DNA of 64,000 bases from Eutreptiella sp. 'Long Island Sound 2002' (Eukaryota; Euglenozoa; Euglenophyceae; Eutreptiales; Eutreptiaceae): positions 184,862,642 through 184,926,641 of the forward strand of contig OZ038379.1 in NCBI GenBank assembly GCA_964036045.1, given 5' to 3'. The notes beneath the pieces were generated by a model. The model ran no database searches. It was not told where the DNA came from and saw nothing but the letters and a program-made list of their open reading frames with translations. Positions 32,618 through 45,585 of this stretch are shown here, one piece after another. A program made the translations under genes and the position numbers. The stretch's first letter is position 1. Every line of letters begins with the position of its first letter.

Positions 32618-32973
32618 CCCCCCCCCCTTGTCCAAGCAATGGTAAATGACCAGAAATTGACGGGACCAACGCCTGGCGTTGCTTGGACAAGGGTGTTGCT
32701 TACGCTCCGCGACTTGCGTGATACACGTGTAGACATGATGTACTATTCTGAAAACCAAGAGGTAAAACACGCTACAAATGCCCTGTTGGCCAACAGAGCT
32801 GCCTTGACACAAAATATGAACATCCTGCATCTCAAAACCAAGGTATCAGGAAGCACACACGGCACACAGCAGAACGAATTGAAAAACACACCACCAAAAT
32901 CAACGGTGCAGAAATTGACGGAACCAACGCCCAGTGTTGCTTGGACATAGGCGTTGCTTGGACAAAGAGGGGG
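32618..32973. mobile_element. Short TIR element (MITE-like)
   Basis: Perfect 12-base terminal inverted repeats TTGTCCAAGCAA (32628-32639) and TTGCTTGGACAA (32954-32965) sit inside an outer C run at the left and G run at the right. Next to each end, in the same orientation, is a similar block (CAGAAATTGACGG, ACCAACGCC, GTTGCTTGGACA) at 32651-32700 and 32908-32948. No coding region. A target-site duplication is not clear. The layout matches the TAGCT-type family at 57.8-64 kb. Confidence 0.7.
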
Positions 32974-34971
32974 TGTGACCTAATTAAAATACAGACAAAT
33001 GCAAACCAGAGGTAATGCACTCCACAGTCAGGCATAAGTGCATCTTTATTCTCTATGCCAAACCTGGTTGAACCTCAAGACACACACTGTGTCTGAAACA
33101 GAAAACAGAACATCATGTCTGACTACATTAGTCAGACAATCACAGTCAGTAGCTGTCAGTCAGACATCAGCAATCAGTGTCGGATAAAGACACCATGCAT
33201 TGGACAAAGAGGGGGGGGGGGGGTAGGTTGTAAAATGCCAAGGTGCAATGTGTGTCGTGATTGAGGCAGCGGCTTGTGAGGTTGCCAGCGACTGCTCTGG
33301 CAGTGTCTACATGGTTGCCCAAGCCTACATGCTCAAGTGCGTATGCACAGTCGGCACAACTTTTTGGGGACGCTCCAGAATCTTCAACACGGGAATCACA
33401 GTCGTGTGTCTGCATGTTGCCTACATTGGTGCCCACATGTGTCTCCTTCACCATGGGGTAGGGGTGCGCAACACCAACGCCAGAAGCAGCTCCAAGACCA
33501 GACTGTGGCTGCAGTCGAAGGCGGCACACGTCACAGTCAGAAGTCCCCTAGGCTCTTGTCATCATGGGATATGGCTTTGCTCTCTTTCCAGTGACGTTGC
33601 ACTGGCGACCAGGCAACACCTCACAAAGAGGATGACTGTCGGAACACACTGGAATTTGCAACCGGTCGATCCTCCCCGTGAGTAAAACAGTCATGGCCTC
33701 GGTCTTATCCGAATGTTCTGCCGCAAAAACAAAAAATGGCCGGAGCGAGGGCGGACGTCCCCAATTGGTGGGCGAACAATGCAACACTTGGCGGATTCTG
33801 CTCTGCAGAGATAGGAAGAGCCCATATCGAAGGCACTGATGGATAGGCCACGCTTTCACACGTTGTACTCATCCTGAAAATCGAGACCAAATGCGCTTCT
33901 ACCCTTTGCCCTCACAGACGTGCCGCCCCAGCCGTGTGGGGCACTAAGGCCCAAACCTTGACCCCAATCCCCCCCCCCTCGACGATTTGGGCGCTGTGGG
34001 GGTGGGCGGGGGTCCGCGGCACCCCAGCAAAATGATCCCCTCGTCGCACTGATCATTTTGAACACAGATATGCGGGGGAAAACTTACCCCAGCCAGACCT
34101 GACATGTCCTAAAGCGCAGATCGGTGCGCGACACGCCTTAGAGCCAGAAGAGAGGGCCGCAGCCCAAGCTCCCGTTCATTTAACAAGCCAAAAAAAAAGG
34201 CGGAACTCGCGCAGCGTGACCCTCCCACTTACTCTATGCCTCTCATGTCGGACTAGAGTCAAGCGCAACACGGTCTCCTTTTCCCTACTCCAAGCCCGTT
34301 CCCTTGGCTGTGGGTTCACTAGATCGTACACGAGGGCGTTCATCATTTCATGCGTGCCCCTACTCAGATGCCGACCTTATCACCCGCACTGCCCCTGTCC
34401 CAGGGGGACATCCCACATCACATCAGACATGACCACATGGGTTCGACCGAACGCGCCCTGTGACTGTGGCCAGAATGGGCATTCTAGCCCTACTTCCATA
34501 TGACGAAGCAATGCCCCGCCCGGACGCCACAAGCACGCCGGGTCCGACAGCGTCTGCGAGATGCCGCTGGGGGACGGCCAGGGGATCCCGTTCAGGCGTC
34601 CCCGGACTTCCCGGCGCGGCGGTCCGTCTGGTGGGCTCGTGAGCACCGACTTTCTGCCTGAGTTTCTTCCGCCCCTTCGGCCGTTGATCATGGGAGGAAG
34701 ACAGGATCTGCCCCCCTCGCCCCGGACACGCACACACACGCACTTTGGGGACCGCGAGACAAGAACAAAGCAAGAAAAGCGGTGGAAAGAAAACTCCTCA
34801 GAAACAGCAACACACACACACACACACACTATTGCGAGACAAACGGGCAACAACTCAGTTTCCGAGTGTCAGAATCCTCGTCAGTTGGAGATCAAACAAG
34901 ACAGAGCATGTCCGACGCCAATAGGCGCCTTTCTGCAGTACAGGGCGAGAGGAAGAGGCACATCCTGCTCC

Positions 34972-35008
<37 letters not shown>

Positions 35009-36576
35009 TGGGATGCAGATGGGGGTGCAAACCTTCACCCTGCTTCTGGCGCAAGGCTGCAGAGCAACAAACGTCAGAACAACAAGCTCTTCAGTGACAT
35101 TGCCATGGGCGCCTCCCCGCAATGCAGCGTTGCGACTCAGCCACGGGTATTGCGGAGAAGGCGGGTGCTGCAGAGAGAAACAGCAACGCCACAAATGCGC
35201 TGATGGGGGGTCGGAGAGACGCACCCCGCGAGGCGGTGGCTTTGGATGCAAAATCGCAAAGCAGACTCATCAAATTGCGCGTCTCCGCTGCACCGCAAAG
35301 TAATCAGTGCAACGCTCTGAGGCGTACATGTGAGGGGTCCCCGGACCTCCCAGACATTCCCTGTCTGATGAAGCCGCACCATTCGAAGGCTCGGCTCACT
35401 CAGGGTGTTGCTCCCCGACCTGCGGTCGGTGCGCACCACAACTTTGGTGCCTCGGCCACATACCAAGGGCACACTGAGGCACGAGGGGGGCGAGTTGAAA
35501 TTGTATTGTCAGTGGGCCGATTTGCAGATGAATGACGTGCCCACCGTGAGCTTGCTCACACATACGGTAGGGGGGCAGGTTGAGTGGGTCCGACAGCCTC
35601 GGCAGGTCGGGGCAGGCCCCGAAGGAACTGCGGCGGCGGGATACTTGCAACACCACAAGATTTTGACGGGGAAATAGAGAAGGCCGCGCGCAGCGACCGG
35701 GCTGGATGCGTTCTGTCCAGAGTGCACCACGGCCCAGCCCGGGACTGGTCCGACCTGCCGCTGACGCATCTCACAACCGGCGCACACTACGCATGCTGGT
35801 GAATGTACAGCAGAGGACGGGCAATATTGCCGACCTACTTTCCCCCTGACAGCCCTTGCACGCGTGAGATCAAAACATGTTCAGAATTACATGCGGAAAT
35901 ACCCCTTCTCCGCATGTGTTTCGCACAACGCGGAGCAAGGCAGCAAAACCCGGCCCCAGAATTTTTGTACGGGGCTATTTACACCGAAGAATGTCAAAGG
36001 TAAATTGCATCGCGGGTTGCAAATGCTTTCTTGCAGACATTTCGAATATGCGGCTGTTCGCTGTTTGTTGTAGCAAAAGATGGCAAATTGTGCCGAGTAT
36101 ACAATCTGCGCATTGCTGCAATTCTACTGGCGGCGACAGCCGTCGCCCAGAACATACGCCCTTCTGCCCTGCCGAAGGCTTCCCTCAGGAGTAAGAGAGC
36201 TGCAGAGTTCAGTGCTGACCGAGAACAGTGGCCATAGTTTCGGTGCCAACGCACCACAGCTCGTTTCAGGTCGACAATACGTGCCCCGAGAAGCAAGTTG
36301 ATCGAGCACTGATAAATCTCTGAGTCCCTCCGCAGTCTCAGACTCACAACATATGATGCACGTACATGCAGCAGCTTTGCATATGTACACGTTTGCGGTT
36401 GGGAATGCGCGTGTGCGCGCACGTGCATGTGTATTCCACTACATCTGCATTCAGAGAGGGAGCCAGCTTAGGTATACACAATACTCCGATTCCTGGGTGC
36501 AACGGACTGTTGGGGTTCGCCAGACAAGACATGCGACGAGCTGCGGGCCAGACCAGGGCCGGATGAGGGCATGCCC
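32974..36576. other. Anonymous region with CA repeats
   Basis: No gene recognised. A lone right-end-like TTGGACAAAGAGGGG occurs at about 33199. 33930-34110 resembles 1110-1240. Minus-strand frames at 35137-35787 have coding-like composition but are broken by stops and match nothing I know. Confidence 0.45.
34974..35006. repeat. CA dinucleotide repeat
   Basis: About 16 CA units; a shorter run is at 34810-34829. Confidence 0.95.
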
Positions 36577-36854
36577 TCATCCAGCACCTTGAATCGCATA
36601 CTTGACCTCCAGGTTGTGCAACGCGGACGCACGCCACAACTCCTCCATGGCCTGTACCCCCTCGGGCCCCAACGCATTGCCAGACAAATCCAGCGCGAGC
36701 GCGCGCAGCGACACAGTCTCCCGCAGCAGTGCGAGCGCCTGCGCACCAGCGTCCCCGATGGAATGACCACGCAGCCCAAGCTGCAGGCTTTGCAGAGACG
36801 GCGCGACCCTCAATGAAGCCAAAGCGCATGCCCCAATGTTGGTGATCGCGGGTC
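36577..36854 (-). CDS. F-box/LRR gene, exon 4
   Basis: 278 bases. The acceptor CGCTTCATCAG|GACCCG is in phase 1. It encodes three more LRRs and ends in VKYAIQGAG-stop. The acceptor lies about 20 bases from the edge of the pentanucleotide array in intron 3. Confidence 0.72.
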
Positions 36855-39800
36855 CTGATGAAGCGAAACACAGGTGCCGCACATCACATCACATCACATC
36901 ACATCACATCACATCACATCACATCACATCACATCGCATCACATCACATCACATCACATCACATCACATCACATCACATCACATCACATCACATCACATC
37001 ACATCACATCACATCACATCACATCACATCACATCACATCACATCACATCACATCACGTCACATCACCATATCACATCACATCACATCGCATCACATCGC
37101 ATCATATCACATCACATCACATTGCATCGCATCGCATCGCATCGCATCGCATCGCATCGCATCGCATCGCATCGCATCGCATCGCATCGCATCACATCAC
37201 ATCACATCACATCACATCACATCCCATCACATCACATCACATCACATCACATCATGTCATATCATATCACTGAAACCTCTCATAAAATCCCACAACCGCC
37301 TATTTTGGGCCTGTGATTGTTTTTTTGATTCGGCACAACGACGCAACCAGACACACACACACGCGCGCACACACACACTCACACACACACACACACCCAC
37401 ACACAAACACACACACACACACACTACGTAACAGTGATCAAAAGAACCAACCCACTGAGGATCGCAGACAGGCAGGCACTGATCAAAACATCTCGTGAGG
37501 CCACAATCATAAAGCAGTCATGGAGGCTTGGCGCCTTTCTGAGGGATAGAGTGACAAGAGGTTCCCTGTTTGCATCCACAGTCATTGTGAAGCCACCACA
37601 GGTTCTCTTTTATCCCAAGCACTGAGGAGGGGAGGATGTTGTGTACCTTGCAGCATTGCTTACATGCCCCTGGCCTGGGTGGGAGAAGGGTGCTGGGAGA
37701 GGGGAACATGAAGGGCTGGACAGGATGGACCTGGACCGCGCGTAGCCGCGCGATCACACACACACACGTCCCGGCAGTGCCGCCGAGCCCCAATGTTCGT
37801 ACAAGGGGGCGTAATCATGGGGCCCCTGCGGACACCAATCCCCTGCGGTGTCCGCAGGGGCAAGATGTCTTGGGAGCACCCACGTCGCATACGCTGCCCT
37901 CGCCCACTGCCCATGACTGCCCATGACACACACACACACACACGTTGAGAACCGCGTTGACACACACACACACACACACACATCAACACAAACAGACACA
38001 CAGACACACACATGCACACGCAGGCACACTCTTGTAGTATACAATACAGTACAATACAAACAGAGGGTGCACACTTGGAGTATTTGCCAGAGCAATCTTC
38101 AGATCCTGCAGCGCAAACTGCAGCACAGACCAGGATCAGACACTAACACACCCAACACAGCAACACACAGACAGGACACATTCAGCGACTGGTGCTCGGG
38201 GCTCACTGCACACGCAGGCACACACACCTCACACACACCTCGCACCCCTCGCATACCTGGATGGACCCCGAGCCTGGCCGACCGTTCCTTAGAGAGCTGC
38301 AGCTGCAAGAATCGGAGCGTGGGCATGTCTCCCAGGGCCGCTAGGGCCTGCGCGCCGTGGTCCCCCACTTGATTGTGCGACAGGTCCAAATCCAGGGTAT
38401 GCAGCAGCGGCGCCGCCTTGAGGGCTGCGAGGGCCTGGGCCCCAAGATCCGTCACACGCCCCCCCCGCAGGATCAGCTGCAGTGCTCCAAGGGCCGGTGC
38501 GTCTTTCAAGGCGGCCAATGCCTGGGCGCCGAGGTCACCCACCTCATTTGCCAGCAACTCGAGGTGAAGGGTTTGCAGAGACTTAGACTCCTTCAATGCA
38601 GCCAGCGCCCGGATGCCCGGGACGCCCACTCCGGTGCTCGAAAGATTCAGGCACAGCGTCTGCAGGGCGGGCGCGTCTTTGAGGGCGGACAGCGCCTGCG
38701 CCCCGCAGTCTCTGACGGCGTTGCACCTGAAACGAGGCAGTGCTGCAGCCACAACTTCCTGTTCCCCGCACATTGTTGCCGACACAACGGGCCTCCATGA
38801 GCTGATATGGGCCCCTGAACGTTCATCCGTTGATAAGCAAATGTTCCAAGCACCCCTCTCTCACGCATGAGAGTGGGACGACATCACAAACTAGCCTATG
38901 TATCAGAGGACCAGCTGCGGGAGTTAGAAGAGCCGCCGATTGGGTGCTATTGCTCTCTCTAGGTCTCTGTGCGTCAAATGTCACATAACCTCTGAGCCAA
39001 TTGCTGAATACATTCAATTGTGACACCAAACAATAAAAGCTGGTCAGCAAAATGCTCCCTTGCAGTTTGCTGGATATGAACAATGCGGCACTGGGGGCAA
39101 CGGACTATAGGAAAGATGGCACCACCACTCAAGCAGCCACGGGGGTCCAGTGTGGGAAGTTCTCAAGAAATCGACGAAGCAAAGTCTCGGCTCGAATCGT
39201 GCATGGCATGCTGTCAGTGATCATACCTCAGATCTAGATGCAGCGTCCGGAGTGACATGGCATCCTTCAATGCCGCCATTGCTTGCACCCCAACGACCCC
39301 GATTCTGGTGGACCCGAGATCCAGATGGAGGGTATGCAGGGATCTGGCCACGTTCAAGGTGGCGAGGCTCTGAGCCCCACCGTCCCCGATATCGTTCACT
39401 TGGAGGTCATTGGAAAGGTGGAGATGAAGTGCTTCCAATGCGACTGCGTCCTTTAAAGCTGCCAGTGCCTGCGAGGTAGGCACAGCGGCAGATGTCAGCA
39501 CGGGGAATCAGGCACAGGGTTGGGCAAAGCGCAAAATGAGACGAGGAGGGCAGGCTGCAGGGGCAGGGAGACTTCATGAGCAGAAAAGAAACCGCGTGAC
39601 GTGGGATGACCGTGGGACACTGGCTATGAGGACCGGATGACACCCACAAGTGTGATCGAAGATATCAAATTTCAAAATCAAGTCGAGACCCAATTCTCAA
39701 CTCGGTTTCCACCACTCGTCCCCCACAAGAGACCGTCAGACTGTGGCAGTGTACGGCAGCTATGTCCTCCACATTTCATCTGCTGGAAGTTGTTCATTGC

Positions 39801-42800
39801 TGGTACCAGGGAGTCAGTTCGTCAGTCGTGATCATAAATTTTCTCTGCCAAAAAAACACCCTGAAAAACTCAGCACCCCCAGGGGGGGCAGGGAGGGGGT
39901 GGGCTGAGAGCTTCATACAACAGGGAATCAAGTGCACTGGTACCTGGGACCTGCAGTGCTGTACATACATGCACAAAACAAAGCAACAAGCCACAATTTC
40001 AAAGAAACTTGGCACCGTGGGCACTGAAGGAAAGATGGCTCCATCACTTCATGTGGGGGAAGGGGGGGGGCTTCCACCCCCCGTGTGACATTCCGTCGGG
40101 TTGTTGTTTATTTACGGGGCCCTGGACAGTCATCCTTTCTTCCCTTCGCATGTTGTGTCGGGTCGCTGCGCTCTGTCGGCCGCTGCGGCCGGTGCTCTTG
40201 CTGGTGTCGTTTACGCGTTCGCGGAGCCCAGTGGTTGGTGCGCCGGGGCTGTGCTGGGCTGTGCCCCCCCCCCCCCCCCCCTGTGTGAGATTCCGTCCGG
40301 TTGCTGTTTCTTTATGGGGCCCTGGACAGTCACCCGTTCTTCCCTTTACGCGCTGCATCTGGTCGCTGTGTTCTGACGGCCACTGCGGCCTGTGTTCCTT
40401 GTGGTGTCGCACAGTAGCAGAGCCCAGTAGCTGGCGTACTGGGGGTTGTGCTGGTTGTTGCGGGGGTTGTGTTATGGTTTTTGCTGCCCACTCCCCACCA
40501 CGTTCAGGTCGTCCACCACATGCCTCACTGCGTTTCCGTGTGCGTGAGTGAGGGCCAATTGCTCCACCCCTCCACATGTTACCCTGGTCGTCCATCGCCT
40601 GCCTCCCCACGCTGCCATGTGCGTGGGGCCCAATTGCTTCATCTCTGCGCGTAGTGCGCGTGGACATTGCGTGCGCCTTCATGGTTTCCACAGGTATAGT
40701 GTGCACCTCTGCGGGTGGCGTGTTCCTCAATGGTTGACCTCAGGGCGCGGCGTCCCTTCGCACACAATCACCATCACTCCAGTCCTGCCAGGCAAACGCT
40801 ACAGGAGCCCCAGTGGTGGGCCACCGGGTGCCGGCTCTCCTGGGCGTGTAAACATGACTTGAACCAAAACCCCCGGCCATCACGGTGGGCTCTGCGGCCA
40901 GATACCTGCGTGGGTCTTGGTGGTTGTGTTGGTGTTGGAGTTGTGGGCGCTCCCTGTTGAGCGAAACTGCGGGACAAAGGCACCCCGCCGCGAGGTTGCT
41001 CATTTGTTAAAGGGAATGATGGGGACTGCGACAAAACGGCTCAGGGATGAAAGAGACGACCATTCGAGAACACTTTCTTTGCATGCGCATACCGCAGCAT
41101 GCATTGCACCATGGTCTCTAGAACATGGTCGTGTCCATGATTTGCACCGCGCAGCAGACAGGAGGCCGAGACCAATGCGCCTCACGACGGAGACCGTGTT
41201 GGTAGCAGCCTGACGGCCCCAACTATAGTAGGGGTAATGCACAAAAGGAACCGTCCCCAAACCATGTCGCATGTGTATTGTATAGGAACGGTGCACATCA
41301 AAGCAAGGTGGTGCAGATACCCGCTCCACTGGTCGACGTAGGCGGACAAGAGCATTGGCCGCCATAGTTTTGTTGACATTGTGTCCTGCTGTGCGCCCGT
41401 TTGTGCCTAGTATCCCCTTCTGCGTCTGACGGTCGCTGTAGATCGAGCTTAAATGCCTTGGTTTACAGAATCAGATGCTTCAGGTTCATTCCTCCTGACG
41501 CGGGAACGAACATTGTGGGTTTGATTTGTAGTTCAGCCCGCGCCAACAGTAGATCGCTCCCGCTCGGTTGGCATCCGACAGGCAAAGGCGGGGCAGCCTG
41601 GCTGGATGGAGTGGAGGGGGGGGGGGGGTACACCTGGACACCATCGGCCCCAACATGATTCGCCGTCAGGTTGAGGTGCAGCCTGCGCAGGGACAATGCG
41701 TCCTTCAGAGAGGCGAGAGCGTCGGCGCCCGCATCGCTCACCTCGGCGGCAAAGCTGGCCAGGATGGGGCAGTCGTGCGACAGGTCCAGGTGCAGGGTGT
41801 GGAGCGTCGAGACCGCCCGGAGCGCCGCTAGGGCCTGCGCCCCACTGCAGCCCACGCCGTTGGACGCAAGGCCAAGGTGGAGGTTGCGCAGCGCGCGCAC
41901 CTCCCCCAGCGCGGCCAGCGCCTGCGCGCCGCAGTCCCCCACACCGTTGGCGCTGAGGTCGAGGTGTAGGGTGTGCAGCAGAGGCGCGTCCTTGAACCCC
42001 GCGAGCGCCTGGGCCCCGTCGTCTCCGATGCTGTTGTGGGCGAGGTTCAGGTGCAGGACGCACAGCGAGGGCGCGTCCTTCAATCCAGCGAGGGCCTGGG
42101 CACCGCGCGCCGTCATTCCGGTTTGCGGTAGCTCCAAGCGCAGCGTGTGGAGCTGCTGGGCTTCGCGGAATGCGGCGAGCTGGAACGCGCCGGAATCTTG
42201 CAGTGGGTTGGCGCCGAGGTCCAGATGGAGGACGCGGAGCGCGGCGGCATGCCGGAGCGCGGCGAGGGCGCGCACGCCGCGCACTGACCTCCGGACCTCC
42301 GGCGGCCCCGTGGCGCCGCCGGCGCACTTCTCGAAGCCCATGTAGTTGCGCCGCAGGCACAGGTGCAGCGACTGCAGTGCGGGCGCGTGCCGCAGCGCAG
42401 CTAGCGCCTCCGCACCGTCTTCCCCCACGCGATTGTGCCGCAGGTCGAGGCGGAGCGCGCTGAGCGCTGGGGCATGCCTTAGCTCCGCCAGCGCCTCCGC
42501 ACCGGCGCTGCCAATGGCGCTCTTCTCAAGCCAGAGCTCGAGGGTCTGCAGAGAGGCTGCGCTTTGCAGCGCAGCCAGAGCGGCAGCCCCGTCGTCGCCT
42601 ATGGCCCACAGCTCGCTGCCGCGGCCACGCCCGACTCTGCGGTGCAGGGCCAAATGTGGGGCATCGGACCACAGCGCCAGGGCCCGCGGGATGTCGGGGG
42701 GCAAATAGTACCATTTGACGTTCCGGCCTCGAAATAGTTTCCATAGCCGTGCGGACGTGTGGCTGAGGACTCGGGAGCGCAAGAACTCCTCGATGCATAT

Positions 42801-42845
42801 CCACAGCTCTTTACTGAGGTCGAGGACCGAGCAGCCTGATGACAT
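36577..42845 (-). CDS. F-box-like / leucine-rich-repeat protein, four exons
   Basis: Exons on the minus strand are 42845-41634, 39468-39227, 38726-38257 and 36854-36577, all joined by GT-AG introns whose phases (0, 2, 1) agree and give one 733-residue frame. The N terminus (residues 8-45, LSKELWICIEEFLRSRVL...) resembles an F-box. From about residue 80 to the end runs a series of about 28-residue LRRs of ribonuclease-inhibitor type, consensus GAQALAALKDAPALHTLHLD. F-box/LRR proteins usually bring substrates to SCF ubiquitin ligases; the repeats would be the binding face. The ATG at 42845 is the first in frame after an upstream TAG. The 3' end is the least sure part, since LRRs stop abruptly and CAAG|GTGCTG near the stop could be another donor. 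Confidence 0.82.
36879..37270. repeat. ACATC pentanucleotide array in intron 3
   Basis: About 390 bases of ACATC units with a homogeneous GCATC block at about 37122-37190 and a degraded right edge. On the gene's sense strand it sits just before the exon 4 acceptor. Confidence 0.97.
37350..37424. repeat. CA dinucleotide repeat in intron 3
   Basis: Interrupted CA repeat with one CG block. Confidence 0.95.
37925..38030. repeat. Interrupted CA repeat in intron 3
   Basis: Two CA runs separated by GTTGAGAACCGCGTTG, followed by CA-rich degenerate sequence. Confidence 0.93.
38257..38726 (-). CDS. F-box/LRR gene, exon 3
   Basis: 470 bases. The acceptor CTCGTTTCAG|GTGCAACG continues the split Arg codon, giving LDLR-CNAVRDCG. 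The donor CATCCAG|GTATGC, phase 1, is the best GT candidate after the last LRR of the exon. Confidence 0.8.
39227..39468 (-). CDS. F-box/LRR gene, exon 2
   Basis: 242 bases. The acceptor CTACCTCGCAG|GCACTGG restores the repeat exactly (GVQ|ALAALKDAV). The exon ends at CTGAG|GTATGA, phase 2. Confidence 0.85.
40084..40460. repeat. 200-bp tandem duplication in intron 1
   Basis: Two diverged units with a 200-base period: TGTGACATTCCGTC at 40084 and TGTGAGATTCCGTC at 40284. A run of about 22 C ends the first unit. Confidence 0.85.
41634..42845 (-). CDS. F-box/LRR gene, exon 1
   Basis: 404 codons ending GATGGTGTCCAG|GTGTAC, phase 0, in the middle of an LRR (GADGVQ). It contains the F-box-like segment and about twelve LRRs. 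One repeat region carries an insertion (KCAGGATGPPEVRRS). Confidence 0.85.
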
Positions 42846-44052
42846 TAGTCGAGAGCTCAAGGCCACCGTCGGGACTTCAACGGGCAAAAGCCACAACTTG
42901 CGGTTCTGTTGCCTACCCTAGATTGTTGAACGTGCGCGCATGCGGTCATTGAAACTCACATGTGGCAATGCTCGGTAGGCAAGCCGACATCGTATTATTA
43001 CGTAGTATGTCGGATCCGCTCCACATCCGACCGGCAACAGGTTGCGGGGGGGGGGAGGGTTCGGTGTGTTTGTTTCCCCAACCGGCCCTCAAACACAGTC
43101 TGACACAAACGATGCCACCACACCGCGTCGAAGCGAATCGTTGCTGTGGCAACCGATATCGGGCAACACATAACGTTGCTGACACCTTTGCTCTGTGGGT
43201 CAACAGGGGCATGTTATGTGCAAAAACACTGAATTGCGACAAACAATTTCATCCTCGCTGTTGTGGGGCGATTTTGAGCGAGTGCTTGGGATAGCGCTTG
43301 GGCAAAGTCGTATTCGGGACATGGTTGAGGGCTGTGAGGGAGTGTTGAGTGGTGGTGGTGAGAATTGGGAGCTATTTTGTTGGCTTTAGTGTTCATCCCA
43401 TCGCATGCGTGGCCTTCATGCATTGAAAAATTGAACGTGATTGGTCAAGAGCTCCCAAAATGCAACCTTGAACCCGTCACAAGTCTTGGCTTCTAGCCGA
43501 GCGTGGAAAAGGTCTTTAAGCCGTCGTTCTAGCCCATCACCCACACGGAAAAGTAATGAAGAGCATGTGCAATCCACGAGGATGGCTCACAAATGCATTT
43601 GATTGGTGATGTCCCATAGGTCACGTACATTCATGTAGAGACAACATGTGCCACACAACCTGATGGGACAAACTACCACACCCAACCCAAGGTTGCAAGG
43701 GAACGTGTTGGGCAATTGGTGTCAACGAACCGAATATTTTTCAATCACACCGAACTTTGGACACGACGTGATGTGCCAAAGTGAGGATGCACATGCACAT
43801 ACCATCCTAGCCAACCCAGTGCAAGCTGTAATGAAGAATGGTCGAGAGTAGCTGCAGCGCAGCACGTCGCAAGGGCACCAAGGGCCGTTGCTACTGACAC
43901 CTGGGATTCCCAACACATAGGAACTCAACATGTCCTCCGGTGCCGAGGGTCTACTTGTTCGGTGTGTTTCCTTGACCCCTTCCACGTCCTAGCTTCTCGA
44001 CCAGTCACTCGGGGTAAGGGTGCCTTTCTATTTACATAAAGGATTTCAGGAT
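42846..44052. other. 5' flank of F-box/LRR gene and spacer
   Basis: Presumed promoter region of the F-box/LRR gene at its left edge. No TATA-like box stands out and no other gene is recognised. Confidence 0.4.
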
Positions 44053-44080
44053 ACTCAACTCAACTCAACTCAACTCAACT
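44053..44080. repeat. CAACT pentanucleotide microsatellite
   Basis: Five to six perfect ACTCA units. Confidence 0.95.
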
Positions 44081-45441
44081 GATGGAACACCGACCGCGGA
44101 AGGAAACCGCGCAGTTCTTTGAAATTTGCCATTGCTAAATTTCCCGTCAACGACGGCGCAAGAACTTCAATCATTTCGGCATCCACGGAATCGGGGGATG
44201 ATTCGATCACGAGAATAACGCACTCAATTCCCTCAAGAGAGCGACCATTTCTTACAAAAAAACCACTCCAAAGGCTGGTTCATGCACGAGCAGCCACACC
44301 TGGTTGGCGGCGATGCTTGCGTCCACTTGCCATGGCATTCCACGATTCAATCATACCCTGCAAACAGTTTCAGTCGAATGTACATTACTCTAGACCCGTC
44401 CGCTCATTCCTCGCCTTGCTGTGGTCCAAAAACGACATTCCAAACAAAATAGGGTGGAATGACAACTTTCAGAACCAATGTTAGCGACAACGTATGCAAA
44501 AATGATGAGCGTTTGCTAACCACCACGCTCACGCCACCAAGTCCATTCCGTCTCCTCTAATTCTTCGTCTCTCGTGAGCGAAGGTCTCAACGTTTCATAG
44601 CACCCTCAAAGCACGGCACGACAGAAGAGTGAAGTCGCGCAAGCAAACGGGCCACGGCGCTCGACGCACCAAACCTAGCTATCTCCGTGTGGGTGACGTG
44701 GCCAACCAAAGAAGGGTGGCGGGAACCACATTCATTTACCCCTCCTGCCCGGCCCAAATCGGAGTGAGACGGGTATCCTACACGATTGCAAGTCCGAGCA
44801 TCCGCGCGACAAGCCTGCTTTTCTCCACGAAATCCAAGGTGGACACTCCCTTCCACCCCAACCCGGCTTGTGTCGAAATACGGGACAAAATTGTCGGCAT
44901 GCTAGCACGAGATGGAGGTTTGTTTCCTTTGCGTATGTAGAGAGGTGTGAACCATGTGCGCACATAGTTGGCCCCATGAGAGCAATAAACTTGCTCGGAA
45001 CCTACAGGCCTATGTATCCTCAAGTCACATGTGTGGGCCCAACCATTCCCCCTCAATGGGCCGACGGACCCGGTTCGAAATTAAATTTGAAACTGAATTC
45101 CTCAAAGGCAATGTTTGGAAGCTGCGCACTTCCCCTTGGGAACCCCCTCTGATTTGAGGGTGTTGAATCAAACCAAAGGATGTTCGCAGAAGCTCAACCT
45201 AGCACAAGCACAAAGGAGGCCCAAGCAACCGTGACATTGGAAAATTTATCATTTTGTATATCATCCCGGTCCCTCCGCATTGCAAAGTGCTTTATATGAG
45301 AATCAATTCAAAAAAATTCTCTCTATGGATGCATGGTGTCCCATTTTGCATTTTCCGATATCCGACGGAAGTTAAGACAATGAGTGAAAGTGGTGGTTGT
45401 GTTGCCGTACAATGTAGAACCACCCTACATGGGCTGATTTG

Positions 45442-45585
45442 ATGGCTGAGATGGCTGAAGAGGATGAGGAAGTAGTGGAGAATGATAGTGATGATGAGAA
45501 TAAGTTGCCCACTGACCTTGCCTCTTGCTTCAGACCAACCACCACTCGTAGTGGTCGTACCACACGTCCTCCAGTACGGTCTTAG
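45442..45585 (+). pseudogene. Retrotransposon pol linker remnant (tentative)
   Basis: 47 codons from ATG: an acidic stretch (EEDEEVVENDSDDEN) followed by PTTTRSGRTTRPPVR and a stop. TRSGR-x-x-RPP motifs are common between integrase and reverse transcriptase in copia- and gypsy-type polyproteins. Nothing else of such an element is seen nearby, so this is a weak call. Confidence 0.25.

Noticed and set aside
35137-35787. Minus-strand coding-like frames near 35.4 kb
   Set aside because: Two frames would have to be joined with no clear splice sites, and no family is recognisable; left as unassigned.
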